DNA of 39,094 bases from Fictibacillus gelatini DSM 15865 (GCF_000430745.1 NZ_KE387236.1:1-39094), one strand, 5' to 3'; shown: positions 23,462-32,342, counted from the stretch's first letter. Notes: generated by a model from the sequence alone, not told the origin. Made by a program: numbers and translations.

Positions 23462-24682
23462 CTATTTCCCGATATTAGAGCTATAAGGCTTGTTTCGTAA
23501 GCCCGTACGACGTACGAATGCTTCCACCTTGACGTTAACTTTTAATTTCGGGAAGTATTTGTCGTTCCAATCGAGTTTCATTTTTTTCCATTCATCCGGA
23601 GCGGAACGGTGAACCGCTTCGCCAAATCCGAAAATATCCGCTTTATTTTTCTGGGCAGCCTGAACAGCATCCTGTATCTCATGTTTGATTTCTTTTTTTA
23701 ATACTTTTTCAATTTTTTTCAAGACACCCGGATCGGTTAAATTGACTGGAGCCCTTGCCTCGCCGATGTTTCCTTCTGCACGGACATGAATCGACATCCT
23801 GGGGTTGCCGTTTTTCATAGTGGCGGAGACGCTCGTTTTTTCGCGGATCACTTCATATGCAATGGCATCTTTTTTTTCTCTCCAATTGATGTTCACGTCC
23901 GTGGACTTGATTTTATTAAGAATCCATACAACTCCCCTGGCTCTTTTCCCGTTAAACCAATCGATTAGCTTTCCATCTTTAAAAACGCCAAGACCGTTAG
24001 TTTGCAAAATCGCTTCTGGAGATGAAACTTGGAGATTCTCCAGATTTTTCGCCTGCCTGGGATCCCCGTTTAACTGGATCCCAGTGATGACAGGCTCTTT
24101 TCCGTCAGAAACGAGCGACTTCATAACATCCTGAATGTTGGTGAAGATATTTTCCCCCCATCTATTTTCCGTCGTTTTTAATGTCTTGATGATTTTATTG
24201 GCCGGAATTTTATCGATGATTGTTAACGCCCTGCAAATATCCGCCGACTTCGTACCGCGAGCTATTACCAATGTCGCCGTATTTCGGAATTCAGGATCGC
24301 GATCAAACGCATCAAGAATGCTGTTGATTCCTTCTTTTTTGGCCAATTTTTCGCTAATAACAATAACGTTGGCATGTGCGTAATAGAGCCTTCTTGAGAT
24401 TTTCGTAGACGCCCTCCGGCTTACTTCATCTAAATTGTCTCCAGTTGTGGAAAGAACAGAAACAGCCGTGCCCTGTCCGCCGCCTCCACCGGGTTGCTGG
24501 CTGCCAGCTACGTTTGATGGATTGACAATTTGCAACGTTCCAACATACCTTCCTTCTTTGTCTAGATCAATTCCAAAAGCTGCAATCAATGCCAGGTCGG
24601 TTAACTCCTTTTTGCTCCAGCATCCTGAAATGAGCGTAACGCCTATCATCATTAATAACATGACTATCCATTTACGAATCAT
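23462..24682 (-). CDS. Spore germinant receptor C subunit, Ger(x)C lipoprotein
   Basis: A 406-residue lipoprotein of the Ger(x)C family. The signal peptide ends in lipobox LISGC, followed by the family start CWSKKELTDLALIAAFGIDL. A Gly/Gln-rich loop (QQPGGGGGQG) lies near residue 65. The start ATG at 24682 has AAAGGTGAT inside the end of the A-subunit gene and overlaps it by 11 bases. A TTG six codons earlier is less likely. GerC proteins sit on the outer face of the inner spore membrane in the receptor complex. Confidence 0.92.
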   Translation of the reverse strand: MIRKWIVMLLMMIGVTLISGCWSKKELTDLALIAAFGIDLDKEGRYVGTLQIVNPSNVAGSQQPGGGGGQGTAVSVLSTTGDNLDEVSRRASTKISRRLYYAHANVIVISEKLAKKEGINSILDAFDRDPEFRNTATLVIARGTKSADICRALTIIDKIPANKIIKTLKTTENRWGENIFTNIQDVMKSLVSDGKEPVITGIQLNGDPRQAKNLENLQVSSPEAILQTNGLGVFKDGKLIDWFNGKRARGVVWILNKIKSTDVNINWREKKDAIAYEVIREKTSVSATMKNGNPRMSIHVRAEGNIGEARAPVNLTDPGVLKKIEKVLKKEIKHEIQDAVQAAQKNKADIFGFGEAVHRSAPDEWKKMKLDWNDKYFPKLKVNVKVEAFVRRTGLRNKPYSSNIGK

Positions 24683-26291
24683 CCCGATCACCTTTTTCAA
24701 TCATGTTATTTACCATTCCACGGTTTTCAGGGGGGACTGGCCTTTGTCCCTTCCCCTCTCGAACATTATTTTTATTGCCGATCAATCTTGGTCTTTGCCT
24801 CAAGGTCCACCACGGCACCCGGACGACCGTATCTCCTGTATTTACTGGAATCAATGGAGCAAGCGGCGACATGTATGGAACGCCAAATGAACGTAGGCTG
24901 CACAAATGGACGATCAACATAATAAATCCGAGAATGATGCCATAAAAGCCAATCGTTGCTGCCGCGAGCATAAATAGAAACCGGACTAAACGGGCGGAGA
25001 TCGCAATCGCAAATGATGGTGTGGCAAAACTGGCGATCGCCGTGATGGAGACAACAATCACCATGGCCGGTGAAACGATGCTAGCCTGCACCGCAGCCTG
25101 TCCGATAACAAGCGCCCCCACGATGGAGACCGCGGATCCAATGGCCCTAGGCATGCGAATTCCCGCCTCCCTTAAAATTTCAAGAGCCACTTCCATCATG
25201 AGAGCTTCAACAAGCGCCGGAAAAGGCACCGCTTCTCGCTGCGCTGCTATAGCGATGGCCAGCAACGTCGGGATCATCTCCTGATGGAATGTTGTAATCG
25301 CGACATATGAAGCGGGTCCGATCAAGGATATAAAAAAAACAAAAATTCGTAAAAATCGAATGGCCGTCGCTATATCATAACGAACATAATAATCATCGAC
25401 AGACTGGAAAAATTGAATGAAAACCACTGGCACAAGCAGCACAAATGGAGTTCCGTCTACAAAAATCGCAACTCTTCCTTCCAGGAGATTTCCCGCGACC
25501 ATATCGGGCCTTTCTGTATGGTAAAGAGTTGGAAAGGTTGTCATCGTCTGGTCTTCAATTAGCTGTTCAATATACCCCGACTCCAATATGCTGTCGATGT
25601 CAATACTAGTTAAACGTTTGCGCACTTCTTCGATGATTTCATCATTAGCGATTCCTTTTATATACATGATCGAAACATCAGTTTTCGTCACTTTGCCGAT
25701 TTTAATTGACTCGAGCCATAAATTCGGGTTTTTTATGATTCGTCGCACCATGGCCGTATTGGTTCGGATCGATTCTGTAAAGCTAGATCTAGAACCGCGG
25801 ACCGACAACTCGGTACTCGGTTCCAATATTGAGCGTTTTTCTCCGCCTTTCGTGCCAGCAATTATCGCTTCATTTGTTCCATCAATGATAATGATTGTTT
25901 CGCCCGACATTAATGAAACCAACAGCTCGTCCCATTTGTTTACCGTCTGGACGTTCCCGAGCGCAATTGTTTCTTCAGCAATGGTCTCTAGCACATTTTG
26001 CTTCGTCATTCGCTCTTTTAACGCACGATTATTCGTTATTGACTCAATTAAAAAATCATTGACCGATTCATCATTCACGATGCCTTCAACATAAACAATC
26101 GCCGCTTTGATTTCTGATTGAAAGCCAATGTTCAATATGCGGATAACTACATCCGTACTGTTTCCAGTCCTTTGTTTAATAATTTCAAGATTTCCAGCAA
26201 GCGTTTCACCCATGAACTGGGGCAATTTTTTGCTGTTTTTTTCGTCCTGATCATCCTTTTTTTCTTTCCGATTCTTGAAAAATGAAGGCAT
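24672..26291 (-). CDS. Spore germinant receptor A subunit (GerA/GerKA family)
   Basis: A 539-residue protein. It has a charged N-terminal cytoplasmic region (about 1-290, with SGETIIIIDGT and PSTELSVRGSRSSFTESIRT), then about five membrane segments containing RVAIFVDGTPFVLLVPVVFI, and a C-terminal tail PYMSPLAPL. This is the GerABKA layout. With B and C it forms a nutrient germinant receptor; the ligand cannot be predicted. First gene of the operon; AAAGGA lies 11 bases before the ATG. Expression in the forespore (sigma G) is expected from the family, but I could not identify a convincing sigma-G promoter. Confidence 0.93.
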   Translation of the reverse strand: MPSFFKNRKEKKDDQDEKNSKKLPQFMGETLAGNLEIIKQRTGNSTDVVIRILNIGFQSEIKAAIVYVEGIVNDESVNDFLIESITNNRALKERMTKQNVLETIAEETIALGNVQTVNKWDELLVSLMSGETIIIIDGTNEAIIAGTKGGEKRSILEPSTELSVRGSRSSFTESIRTNTAMVRRIIKNPNLWLESIKIGKVTKTDVSIMYIKGIANDEIIEEVRKRLTSIDIDSILESGYIEQLIEDQTMTTFPTLYHTERPDMVAGNLLEGRVAIFVDGTPFVLLVPVVFIQFFQSVDDYYVRYDIATAIRFLRIFVFFISLIGPASYVAITTFHQEMIPTLLAIAIAAQREAVPFPALVEALMMEVALEILREAGIRMPRAIGSAVSIVGALVIGQAAVQASIVSPAMVIVVSITAIASFATPSFAIAISARLVRFLFMLAAATIGFYGIILGFIMLIVHLCSLRSFGVPYMSPLAPLIPVNTGDTVVRVPWWTLRQRPRLIGNKNNVREGKGQRPVPPENRGMVNNMIEKGDRDDS

Positions 26292-26482
26292 GGTCCATGA
26301 TTTCCTTTCATCGGCTTTTATTTTCCATTTTCCCCTGCCAGTTATTGGAGTATACGAAATTTTTTATTCACTTCATAAATGAAAAATATCCCGGCTGCCT
26401 ATTGGAATCCGGCATCAAGGCAAGTTTGTATAATACTGCAGCCTCTGAAAGGATAAAATAGACGGTGGAGAGTGATCAAAAC

Positions 26483-26713
26483 ATGAAAATTTTCGGCATT
26501 GCCATTTTGTTAATGGGATTATTAGCTGGCCTATCCCTTTGCATCGATATCCTGATGGGCTCTGACCTGATAACTTCCCTAAAAAATGCGTTAAGCCCCT
26601 TTCGTCTGATGGAACTTCCAGAATTAGTCCTTCTCTATTTTTTTATTTTTTTATTTCTAGTCAAGTCGGCAGTTTCACTATATCAAGGAAGAAAGAGCAA
26701 AACCAATTCCTAA
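26483..26713 (+). CDS. Small two-TM protein, possible germinant-receptor D-type protein
   Basis: A 76-residue protein, MKIFGIAILLMGLLAGLSLC..., with two membrane segments (about 3-22 and 45-65) and a basic C-terminus (YQGRKSKTNS). Small two-TM D proteins of similar size are encoded in or beside ger operons of several Bacillus species. This one is divergent from gerA with a 190-base gap. GGAGAGTGAT before ATG 26483 sets the start; an in-frame GTG at 26465 is possible. The D-protein assignment is based on size, topology and position only. Confidence 0.6.
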   Translation: MKIFGIAILLMGLLAGLSLCIDILMGSDLITSLKNALSPFRLMELPELVLLYFFIFLFLVKSAVSLYQGRKSKTNS

Positions 26714-26720
26714 ATGCGAG

Positions 26721-26755
26721 AAAACCAATCGTTCAGCTGACGATTGGTTTTCTTA
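26721..26755. terminator. Bidirectional terminator
   Basis: AAAACCAATCGT and ACGATTGGTTTT form a perfect 12-bp stem. A and T residues on both sides serve the plus gene ending at 26713 and the minus gene ending at 26758. Confidence 0.85.
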
Positions 26756-26757
26756 TG

Positions 26758-27156
26758 TTACCAGATATATGGATATGCCGGGTAATAGTATGGAAATGGG
26801 AATAATGTGATTCCTGTAATTGATGCGAGCGGAAAAGTGGCGGGTTGATACCATTGATAGTAATACCACCATCTTCCACCGCCCCCCGGCCCCCAGGGTC
26901 CAACACCGAACGGACCAAAAAACCTTTGGTCTTCCGCCTCTTGCCTGCCCGGGTATTGTCCGCTTCCTCCATGGCCAGCTTGCTTTTTCGGGATAAGCAT
27001 ATACACATTTTGATCATCGACTTGATATATAATTCCATCCGTCTTTGTTCCATCTTGCATCGTTACGACCACATGGCAATACATATGCTGTTTGCAAAGC
27101 GAATGCACATGTCTCTCCCGTTCTTGTTCAACGTACTGTCCGTTTTGTTCACTCAT
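26758..27156 (-). CDS. Sm-like N-terminus with Gly/Pro/Tyr-rich tail, unknown function
   Basis: A 132-residue protein. Residues 20-60 (MYCHVVVTMQDGTKTDGIIY QVDDQNVYMLIP) look like a short Sm/Hfq-type beta barrel strand pattern. Residues 60-132 are rich in Gly, Trp, Tyr, Phe and Pro (PWGPGGGGRWWYYYQWYQ, FPFPYYYPAYPYIW). Proteins of this layout are common in Bacillaceae and are not characterised. A surface or spore-coat role would fit the aromatic tail but is speculation. AAGGGGTGATGG precedes the ATG. Confidence 0.75.
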   Translation of the reverse strand: MSEQNGQYVEQERERHVHSLCKQHMYCHVVVTMQDGTKTDGIIYQVDDQNVYMLIPKKQAGHGGSGQYPGRQEAEDQRFFGPFGVGPWGPGGGGRWWYYYQWYQPATFPLASITGITLFPFPYYYPAYPYIW

Positions 27157-27313
27157 CCACCATCACCCCTTTCTCCAACTATATTTATTTTTTATCAACA
27201 GATTTATGAATACCTGTTATGGGACGCTTGTCGTTCTGCACTACTCTTATTGTTGTTTTCCATCCATTCGTCAATTCAGTGCGGGTATCAATTATTTGGC
27301 GAAAGGTACAATT

Positions 27314-27346
27314 AAAAAGGTGTGCCAATATAAAGCACACCTTTTT
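27314..27346 (-). terminator. Terminator of the 27370-27609 gene
   Basis: AAAAAGGTGTGC and GCACACCTTTTT form a perfect 12-bp stem. It is symmetric, so it could act in both directions. Confidence 0.8.
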
Positions 27347-27369
27347 CTGCAACATGACCAGAGCACAAA

Positions 27370-27609
27370 TTAGAGGTAATGCGGAAAAGAAAGACTAACT
27401 AATTGACCTGATACACTTAAATCATCATTTAAGGTTGTATCTACACAGGCGACTAACGGCAAGACGATGGTAATGATTCCATCATGAAAGTCTATATCTA
27501 TGCCGGAACATTGGTCGCCGCAATCTACGAATGTTTCAACACTATCATTGACCGTGTCGATGACAACCTTAAAACATATATCAAAACAATGTTGATTTGT
27601 GCAAGACAT
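27370..27609 (-). CDS. Small Cys-rich protein of unknown function
   Basis: A 79-residue acidic protein, MSCTNQHCFDICFKVVIDTV..., with cysteines at residues 3, 8, 12, 34, 38 and one near 59, and beta-rich alternating hydrophobic pattern. There is no signal peptide. Cys-rich, Asp/Val-rich small proteins of this kind are often spore-coat or exosporium components in Bacillaceae, but I cannot place it in a named family. AAAGGGGGG precedes the ATG at 27609. It lies between a spore-type protein gene and the glycosyltransferase genes. Confidence 0.65.
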   Translation of the reverse strand: MSCTNQHCFDICFKVVIDTVNDSVETFVDCGDQCSGIDIDFHDGIITIVLPLVACVDTTLNDDLSVSGQLVSLSFPHYL

Positions 27610-27705
27610 TGGTTTCCCCCCTTTATCCAACATACTATGTCGATTTTAAAAGGGAGAAACGGCATTTATATCAATCTATTTGCCTTTTTTATAATGGATA
27701 ATAGT

Positions 27706-29232
27706 TTAGGAGGAGGATTTCTGACAGTGATTCGCCAGGTGGAAAAATGCTTCGATATGATCGCCGATAATTAGGGAGGTAGTTGGCGCTAATTCGCCTT
27801 TTTTCTTTGAAAAATGTTGACTTGGACGAGTTCGATTCATTTTATCCACTTCGATCCGATGAACATTCTGGACGATATGTCCGTTTAAAATGGCTTGAAT
27901 TTGAGCGTAAACCGGTGTGGCGAGCGCTTCAAAGCCTATTTGTTCCACGCATTTTTTACTGAGTGCATGAGGAACCGCAACGGTAGAACCAGCCCCCAGA
28001 TCCTTTCGTCCGCACGCCACATTGATCGCATATTTACAAGCTGTCACAATATGAAGCGGAGTGCGGCTAGTAAGATAATGATTTAAGTCATTGAGCGCTA
28101 CATCGACTCCGCGTTCGACGGCGTGGACAAATGGAAACAGATCAACTGCAGGAATCACAAAATCTCCGTCCATAAAAAGCAAAATGTCACCGCTGGCAAA
28201 ATAAGCCCCAACTGCTCTCCCCACATCATGGCCAAGTTTTTGCTTATAAACGATTACCGTTGCCCCGTATTGTCGTGCTACTTTTTCCGTTTTATCTGTT
28301 GAGCCATTTGCCACAACAATGATTTCAAACGGTTCTAATTTTCGGCATTCTTCTATAATAAAACCTATCACTTTCGCTTCATTTTGAGCGGGAATAATGA
28401 TAGAGAGCCGGTTCTCCTCGTCATTCTCCGGTTGATGTCCCCAACCAGGAATGATGTTTGGTCCTGTCCTTACTCCATGAGACTTTAATCCTTCTACGAT
28501 GTCCCGCCTTCTTCCTCCGTCAAAATGGCCGCCTCTTGGATCCCCCGACTGTTTGATCCAAAAAGAAATCGCCTCCAGATGGTAATCGATCATCCGTTTT
28601 TCGGAAATAGAACGTGCAGGACCGTTTGTTTCCGCCATCTTTTTTAAATACATTGAAACATCGCCGATTGGCAATTGATTGACGATTCTAAATGAGTACT
28701 GGATCATTTTAAAATAGGCAATGACCGGGTGGGCGAGATTATCTGCGTGAATCTTATCGACTACTTCTTTTGTCATCGCATAAGGAACGAATACAGTAGA
28801 GTCCATTTTCAAATCGGGGCGCCGAAAAAATTGGTTCGTCATTTGCGGGAAGACAACGGCTTCTTGAGGCTGCCCTTTTTTATAAAACCAATAATCCATT
28901 TTATTGATTGCCACGTCCGCTGTCCCTTCTATTAACGGTTGAAGAAATTTTTTTAATGTGCCTGCCGTAATCGCAACATCGGAAGGAACGAACAATAATA
29001 TGTCTCCAGTAGCTTCTTTGGCGCCCAGTGCATGGCCTTTATGAGTTTCAAGATCATGGCAGGGAATAACCCGGCAGGCATATTTGGCTGCGGCCTTGAT
29101 CGACTGTTCGCAAGCAGGATGGGCAACGACAATGATTTCATAAGGGGAAAGCTGACGGCAAGACTGAAGGGCCCGTTCAAATGCCGGTCTATCATCACAA
29201 ACGGAAATAATTATAGATTGCTTTTTATCCAA
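27706..29232 (-). CDS. Two-module GT2 glycosyltransferase
   Basis: A 508-residue protein with two GT-A/GT2 modules. Module 2 (about 276-500) is complete: LSIIIPAQNEAKVIGFIIEE, VVANGSTDKTEKVA, GHDVGRAVGA and the metal-binding DGD at 355-357. Module 1 (about 6-250) has the fold pattern (SIIISVCDDRPAFERALQ, HKGHALGAKEATGDILLF), but PSD stands where DGD is expected, so it may be inactive or bind differently. Module 1 ends with DPRGGHFDGGRRRD, a linker also found in the next gene. The start is TTG after AAAGGAG. There are no membrane segments. The sugar and acceptor are unknown. Confidence 0.85.
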   Translation of the reverse strand: MDKKQSIIISVCDDRPAFERALQSCRQLSPYEIIVVAHPACEQSIKAAAKYACRVIPCHDLETHKGHALGAKEATGDILLFVPSDVAITAGTLKKFLQPLIEGTADVAINKMDYWFYKKGQPQEAVVFPQMTNQFFRRPDLKMDSTVFVPYAMTKEVVDKIHADNLAHPVIAYFKMIQYSFRIVNQLPIGDVSMYLKKMAETNGPARSISEKRMIDYHLEAISFWIKQSGDPRGGHFDGGRRRDIVEGLKSHGVRTGPNIIPGWGHQPENDEENRLSIIIPAQNEAKVIGFIIEECRKLEPFEIIVVANGSTDKTEKVARQYGATVIVYKQKLGHDVGRAVGAYFASGDILLFMDGDFVIPAVDLFPFVHAVERGVDVALNDLNHYLTSRTPLHIVTACKYAINVACGRKDLGAGSTVAVPHALSKKCVEQIGFEALATPVYAQIQAILNGHIVQNVHRIEVDKMNRTRPSQHFSKKKGELAPTTSLIIGDHIEAFFHLANHCQKSSS

Positions 29233-29252
29233 TTCTATACTCCTTTCTTATA

Positions 29253-29276
29253 ATGAAAATGTCTAGGAAAACATTT
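29253..29276. promoter_or_regulatory. Inverted repeat before the two-module glycosyltransferase gene
   Basis: GAAAATGT and ACATTTTC (8-bp arms, 8-base centre) lie 20 bases upstream of the TTG start at 29232. Their role is unknown; they could be an operator. Confidence 0.35.
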
Positions 29277-29313
29277 TCTTAAATGCATAAACTTGCAAGC
29301 TGCTAATTTTCAT

Positions 29314-29350
29314 GTAAAAAAATGCCTTCATTTTCTATGAAATGAAGGCA
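29314..29350 (-). terminator. Terminator of the 921-residue fusion gene
   Basis: TGCCTTCATTT and AAATGAAGGCA form a perfect 11-bp stem followed by TTTTTTT on the minus strand. The downstream glycosyltransferase gene is therefore probably transcribed from its own promoter. Confidence 0.85.
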
Positions 29351-29354
29351 AAGG

Positions 29355-32120
29355 TTAACTGCGTTGTCTTTTTGCTAACACCCCGCGTGTATCGATGATC
29401 TTCTTTGCCCCTGAAAGGAGTTCATAATCAACGCCAGAGTGATCGGTCAGTATAAGGACAAGATCGAATACATTGAGTGTCATTTCAGACAATGGAATGG
29501 ACTGATGGATGTTGCCGTCCAGCACAACTGATGGAATGTATGGATCATGATAGCAGACATTATAGTTTTCCGCCAAAAGCGTTTTGAATATTTTCAATGC
29601 AGGGGACTCTCGCACATCATTTACGTCTTTTTTATAAGTAAGTCCGATCACCAGTATATTCTTTTCATCCTCCTCAAGTGCATTTTTCACACGCTCTGCT
29701 ACTTCTTTTGGCATATTGTCGTTAATTTCGCAAGCCGACTGAATCAGCTGGCTTGTAAGGCCATGTTGCCCGAGCTTCCATTGGAGATAGAGCGGGTCAA
29801 CCGGTATACAATGACCACCGATGCCAGGACCCGGCCAATACGGCGTAAATCCAAAAGGCTTTGTTGAAGCAGCCTGTAATGATTCATAAAAATCAATGTT
29901 AAGTTTCCGGCATAATGTATCGATTTCGTTAACGAGCGAAATATTAACAAGTCGCTGGACATTCTCAAAAATTTTCGCTAATTCGGCGATTTTCGGCGAA
30001 CTGACGGGCACGAGCTGATCAAAGATCGTTCCGTAAAACGACTTGATCTTTTCTAAACATTGCTTCGTCTGCCCACTCACAATTTTTGGAATGGACTTTA
30101 ACGTAAAGTTTTTATTGGCGGGATCAATTCTTTCCGGCGAATAACATAGAAAAAAATCTTCCCCGACTTTCATGCCTTTTTTGGACAAAATGGGCAAAAT
30201 CACATCTTCCATCGTTCCAGGATAAGTCGAGCTTTCATAAATCAATGTTTGTCCATTTTGGAGATGCTTTTCGATAAAATGGGTAGCCGAAACCATTGCT
30301 TCTAAATCCGGCTCGCCCTTTTCATTAATCGGTGTAGGAACGGTGATGATAATATAGGATGCTTGTTTTACTGATTCGCTTCCGTTTTCAGGAAGCATCG
30401 CTTTGAAACGTCCATTCATTCGTTCGGCGACTGTTGAATCAGAAACGTCGGGAATATAGCTTTTCCCCTTTTGGAGACTTTCAATTTTTCGAGGATCCAT
30501 ATCGATTCCGGCCACTTCGTAATTTTCACTGGCGATATGAAGGGCAAGCGGGAGACCGACATAGCCGAGGCCGATAACAGCAACCTTTTTTCGTTCAGCA
30601 GAATGATGATTTCCAAGGAACTCCCATTTTCTTTTTCCGTCCGTATATCCACATCGGTCATTTATGACATGAAAAAGATGGCCAAATGCTTCGACATGAT
30701 CCCCCAGAATCCGATCCGTAGATGCCACCCGGCCTTTCACACGGATATGTTCTTTGCGCAGGCGGTTCGGCTTGATGACATCAACGTAATGTACGGGCTT
30801 CACGTTGAACCCTTCTAATAGGGCTTTCGCCTGGAATAGCGGAGGGTTCATTAAATAATCAAAACCTATCCTTTCAATTACGTTTCGGCGGATCGCATGC
30901 GGCACAGCGGTTAAAGAGTTCATCGTTAAATCGGGGCGCTTCAAGGCGCTATTTAACAAATATTTGGCAGCACTGACTGCATGAAGCGGCTGGTATAGGT
31001 CAAGTAAACATTCCAGGTCATTCAGCGCCACATCGACGCCATCCTCCGCCGCTTTTAAAAATGGAACGAGATCCTCAGCTTTAACGATAAAATCGCTGTC
31101 TATAAACAGGCAAATTTCGCCCGTGCTGTGCATCGCCCCAATGGCCCGCGGGATGTTATGGCCGAGTGGATCTTTAAATTCGACAATTTCAGCTCCCGCA
31201 TCCATAGCTCGTTGTTTCGTCTGTTTATCTGCCCCATTTAATACGACAATGATTTCATCTACTCCTGCTTTCTTCACCTCATCAATAACGCCTTTAATTG
31301 TATCAGGCTCCTTGCCAGCCGGTATTATGGCGCTGAATTTCGCTTTCTTGTCACGCGGCTTGGAGGGTTGGGGATAATGGTGGAGAAAGGATCGGTTCCG
31401 GTTTCCGTCAGTCAGCCCTCCGCGCGGCCCTCTTTCAGCAATAAGCCTGGATATGGCCTGAAGATGGTCACCTATAATGACACTTGTTGAAAATGAAAAC
31501 GGCGATCCTTCCATTTTCCCATGATGATTTGGGCGGATTTTATTTGTGCCGATGACATCAACGGAAGCTGGAGCGACGATTTTAAGTTGATTTAAGACCG
31601 CCATGGAATAGGCAAGTGGAGGACAAGCAAGAGCCCGCCATCCGATTTTCTCCAATGCCGTTTTCTTGATCGCATGTGGAATAGCTACCATCGATCCAAT
31701 TGACAGATCCCCCCTGCCAAGCATATGGTTAACGGCAAACTTGGCGACAGCGGTTGGATGCGGGCGAATTTTCCGTTTAAGCGTCCAATCTAAATCATTT
31801 AGTGCAATATCCCATCCTTCTTCAATGGCTTTTATAAAAGGAATGAGCTGTTGATGCCCAATCACAATGTCCCCATCTACAAATAGAAGAATATCACCCT
31901 TTGCTGCTTTTGCGCCAATAGCCCTGCCGACATCAATTCCAAGAGGCTCTTTAAAATAAACTATGTTACATCCATAGTTTTCGGCAATTTCCCTGGAGCG
32001 ATCTGTCGAACCATTAACAACGACGACGATTTCATAAGGCGCTAACTGTTGCAATTCTTCTAAAACAGGGGCGAGAGTGGCTTCTTCGTTTTGAACCGGA
32101 ATGATGATAGATACGTTCAT
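29355..32120 (-). CDS. GT2-GT2-nucleotide sugar dehydrogenase fusion
   Basis: A 921-residue three-part protein. Residues 1-245 and 262-495 are GT2 modules with IIPVQNEEATLAPVLEEL, NGSTD and DGD (82-84) in the first, and IIPAGKEPDTIKGV, NGAD and DSD (341-343) in the second. Residues 511-921 are a full UDP-glucose/UDP-HexNAc dehydrogenase: GLGYVGLPLA NAD site (517-526), VPTPINEKGEPDL, CYSPERIDPANK, and GIGGHCIPVDPLYL with the catalytic Cys771. The dehydrogenase oxidises C6 of an NDP-sugar to a uronic acid. The fused transferases may use that product. No frameshift or stop breaks the fusion. GGGAGAG precedes the ATG. Confidence 0.9.
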   Translation of the reverse strand: MNVSIIIPVQNEEATLAPVLEELQQLAPYEIVVVVNGSTDRSREIAENYGCNIVYFKEPLGIDVGRAIGAKAAKGDILLFVDGDIVIGHQQLIPFIKAIEEGWDIALNDLDWTLKRKIRPHPTAVAKFAVNHMLGRGDLSIGSMVAIPHAIKKTALEKIGWRALACPPLAYSMAVLNQLKIVAPASVDVIGTNKIRPNHHGKMEGSPFSFSTSVIIGDHLQAISRLIAERGPRGGLTDGNRNRSFLHHYPQPSKPRDKKAKFSAIIPAGKEPDTIKGVIDEVKKAGVDEIIVVLNGADKQTKQRAMDAGAEIVEFKDPLGHNIPRAIGAMHSTGEICLFIDSDFIVKAEDLVPFLKAAEDGVDVALNDLECLLDLYQPLHAVSAAKYLLNSALKRPDLTMNSLTAVPHAIRRNVIERIGFDYLMNPPLFQAKALLEGFNVKPVHYVDVIKPNRLRKEHIRVKGRVASTDRILGDHVEAFGHLFHVINDRCGYTDGKRKWEFLGNHHSAERKKVAVIGLGYVGLPLALHIASENYEVAGIDMDPRKIESLQKGKSYIPDVSDSTVAERMNGRFKAMLPENGSESVKQASYIIITVPTPINEKGEPDLEAMVSATHFIEKHLQNGQTLIYESSTYPGTMEDVILPILSKKGMKVGEDFFLCYSPERIDPANKNFTLKSIPKIVSGQTKQCLEKIKSFYGTIFDQLVPVSSPKIAELAKIFENVQRLVNISLVNEIDTLCRKLNIDFYESLQAASTKPFGFTPYWPGPGIGGHCIPVDPLYLQWKLGQHGLTSQLIQSACEINDNMPKEVAERVKNALEEDEKNILVIGLTYKKDVNDVRESPALKIFKTLLAENYNVCYHDPYIPSVVLDGNIHQSIPLSEMTLNVFDLVLILTDHSGVDYELLSGAKKIIDTRGVLAKRQRS

Positions 32121-32342
32121 TTGCTTCTCTCCCTTCGATTTTCATTGAGTGTTTTTATCAGTCTATTGATCTTCTTCACTCAAGTAATACTAATGTATAC
32201 AGTGAGAGAAGGTTCGTGCTCGGACAGAAATACAATCTAGTGAAAATGGTTATTTGATGCTAGTTTCACCGTGATAAATACTAGAAGAATCATTCTTTCA
32301 TTTTGCATAACATGATGAAAAGAAATTTTATGAGGTGAGGAA

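Noticed and set aside
25588-26094. A 168-codon plus-strand ORF inside the gerA-type gene
   Set aside because: It is an antisense shadow of the conserved GerA frame.
26340-26400. A sigma-G promoter before the gerA-type gene
   Set aside because: A -10-like GTATACT is present, but no matching -35 at 17-18 bases could be found.
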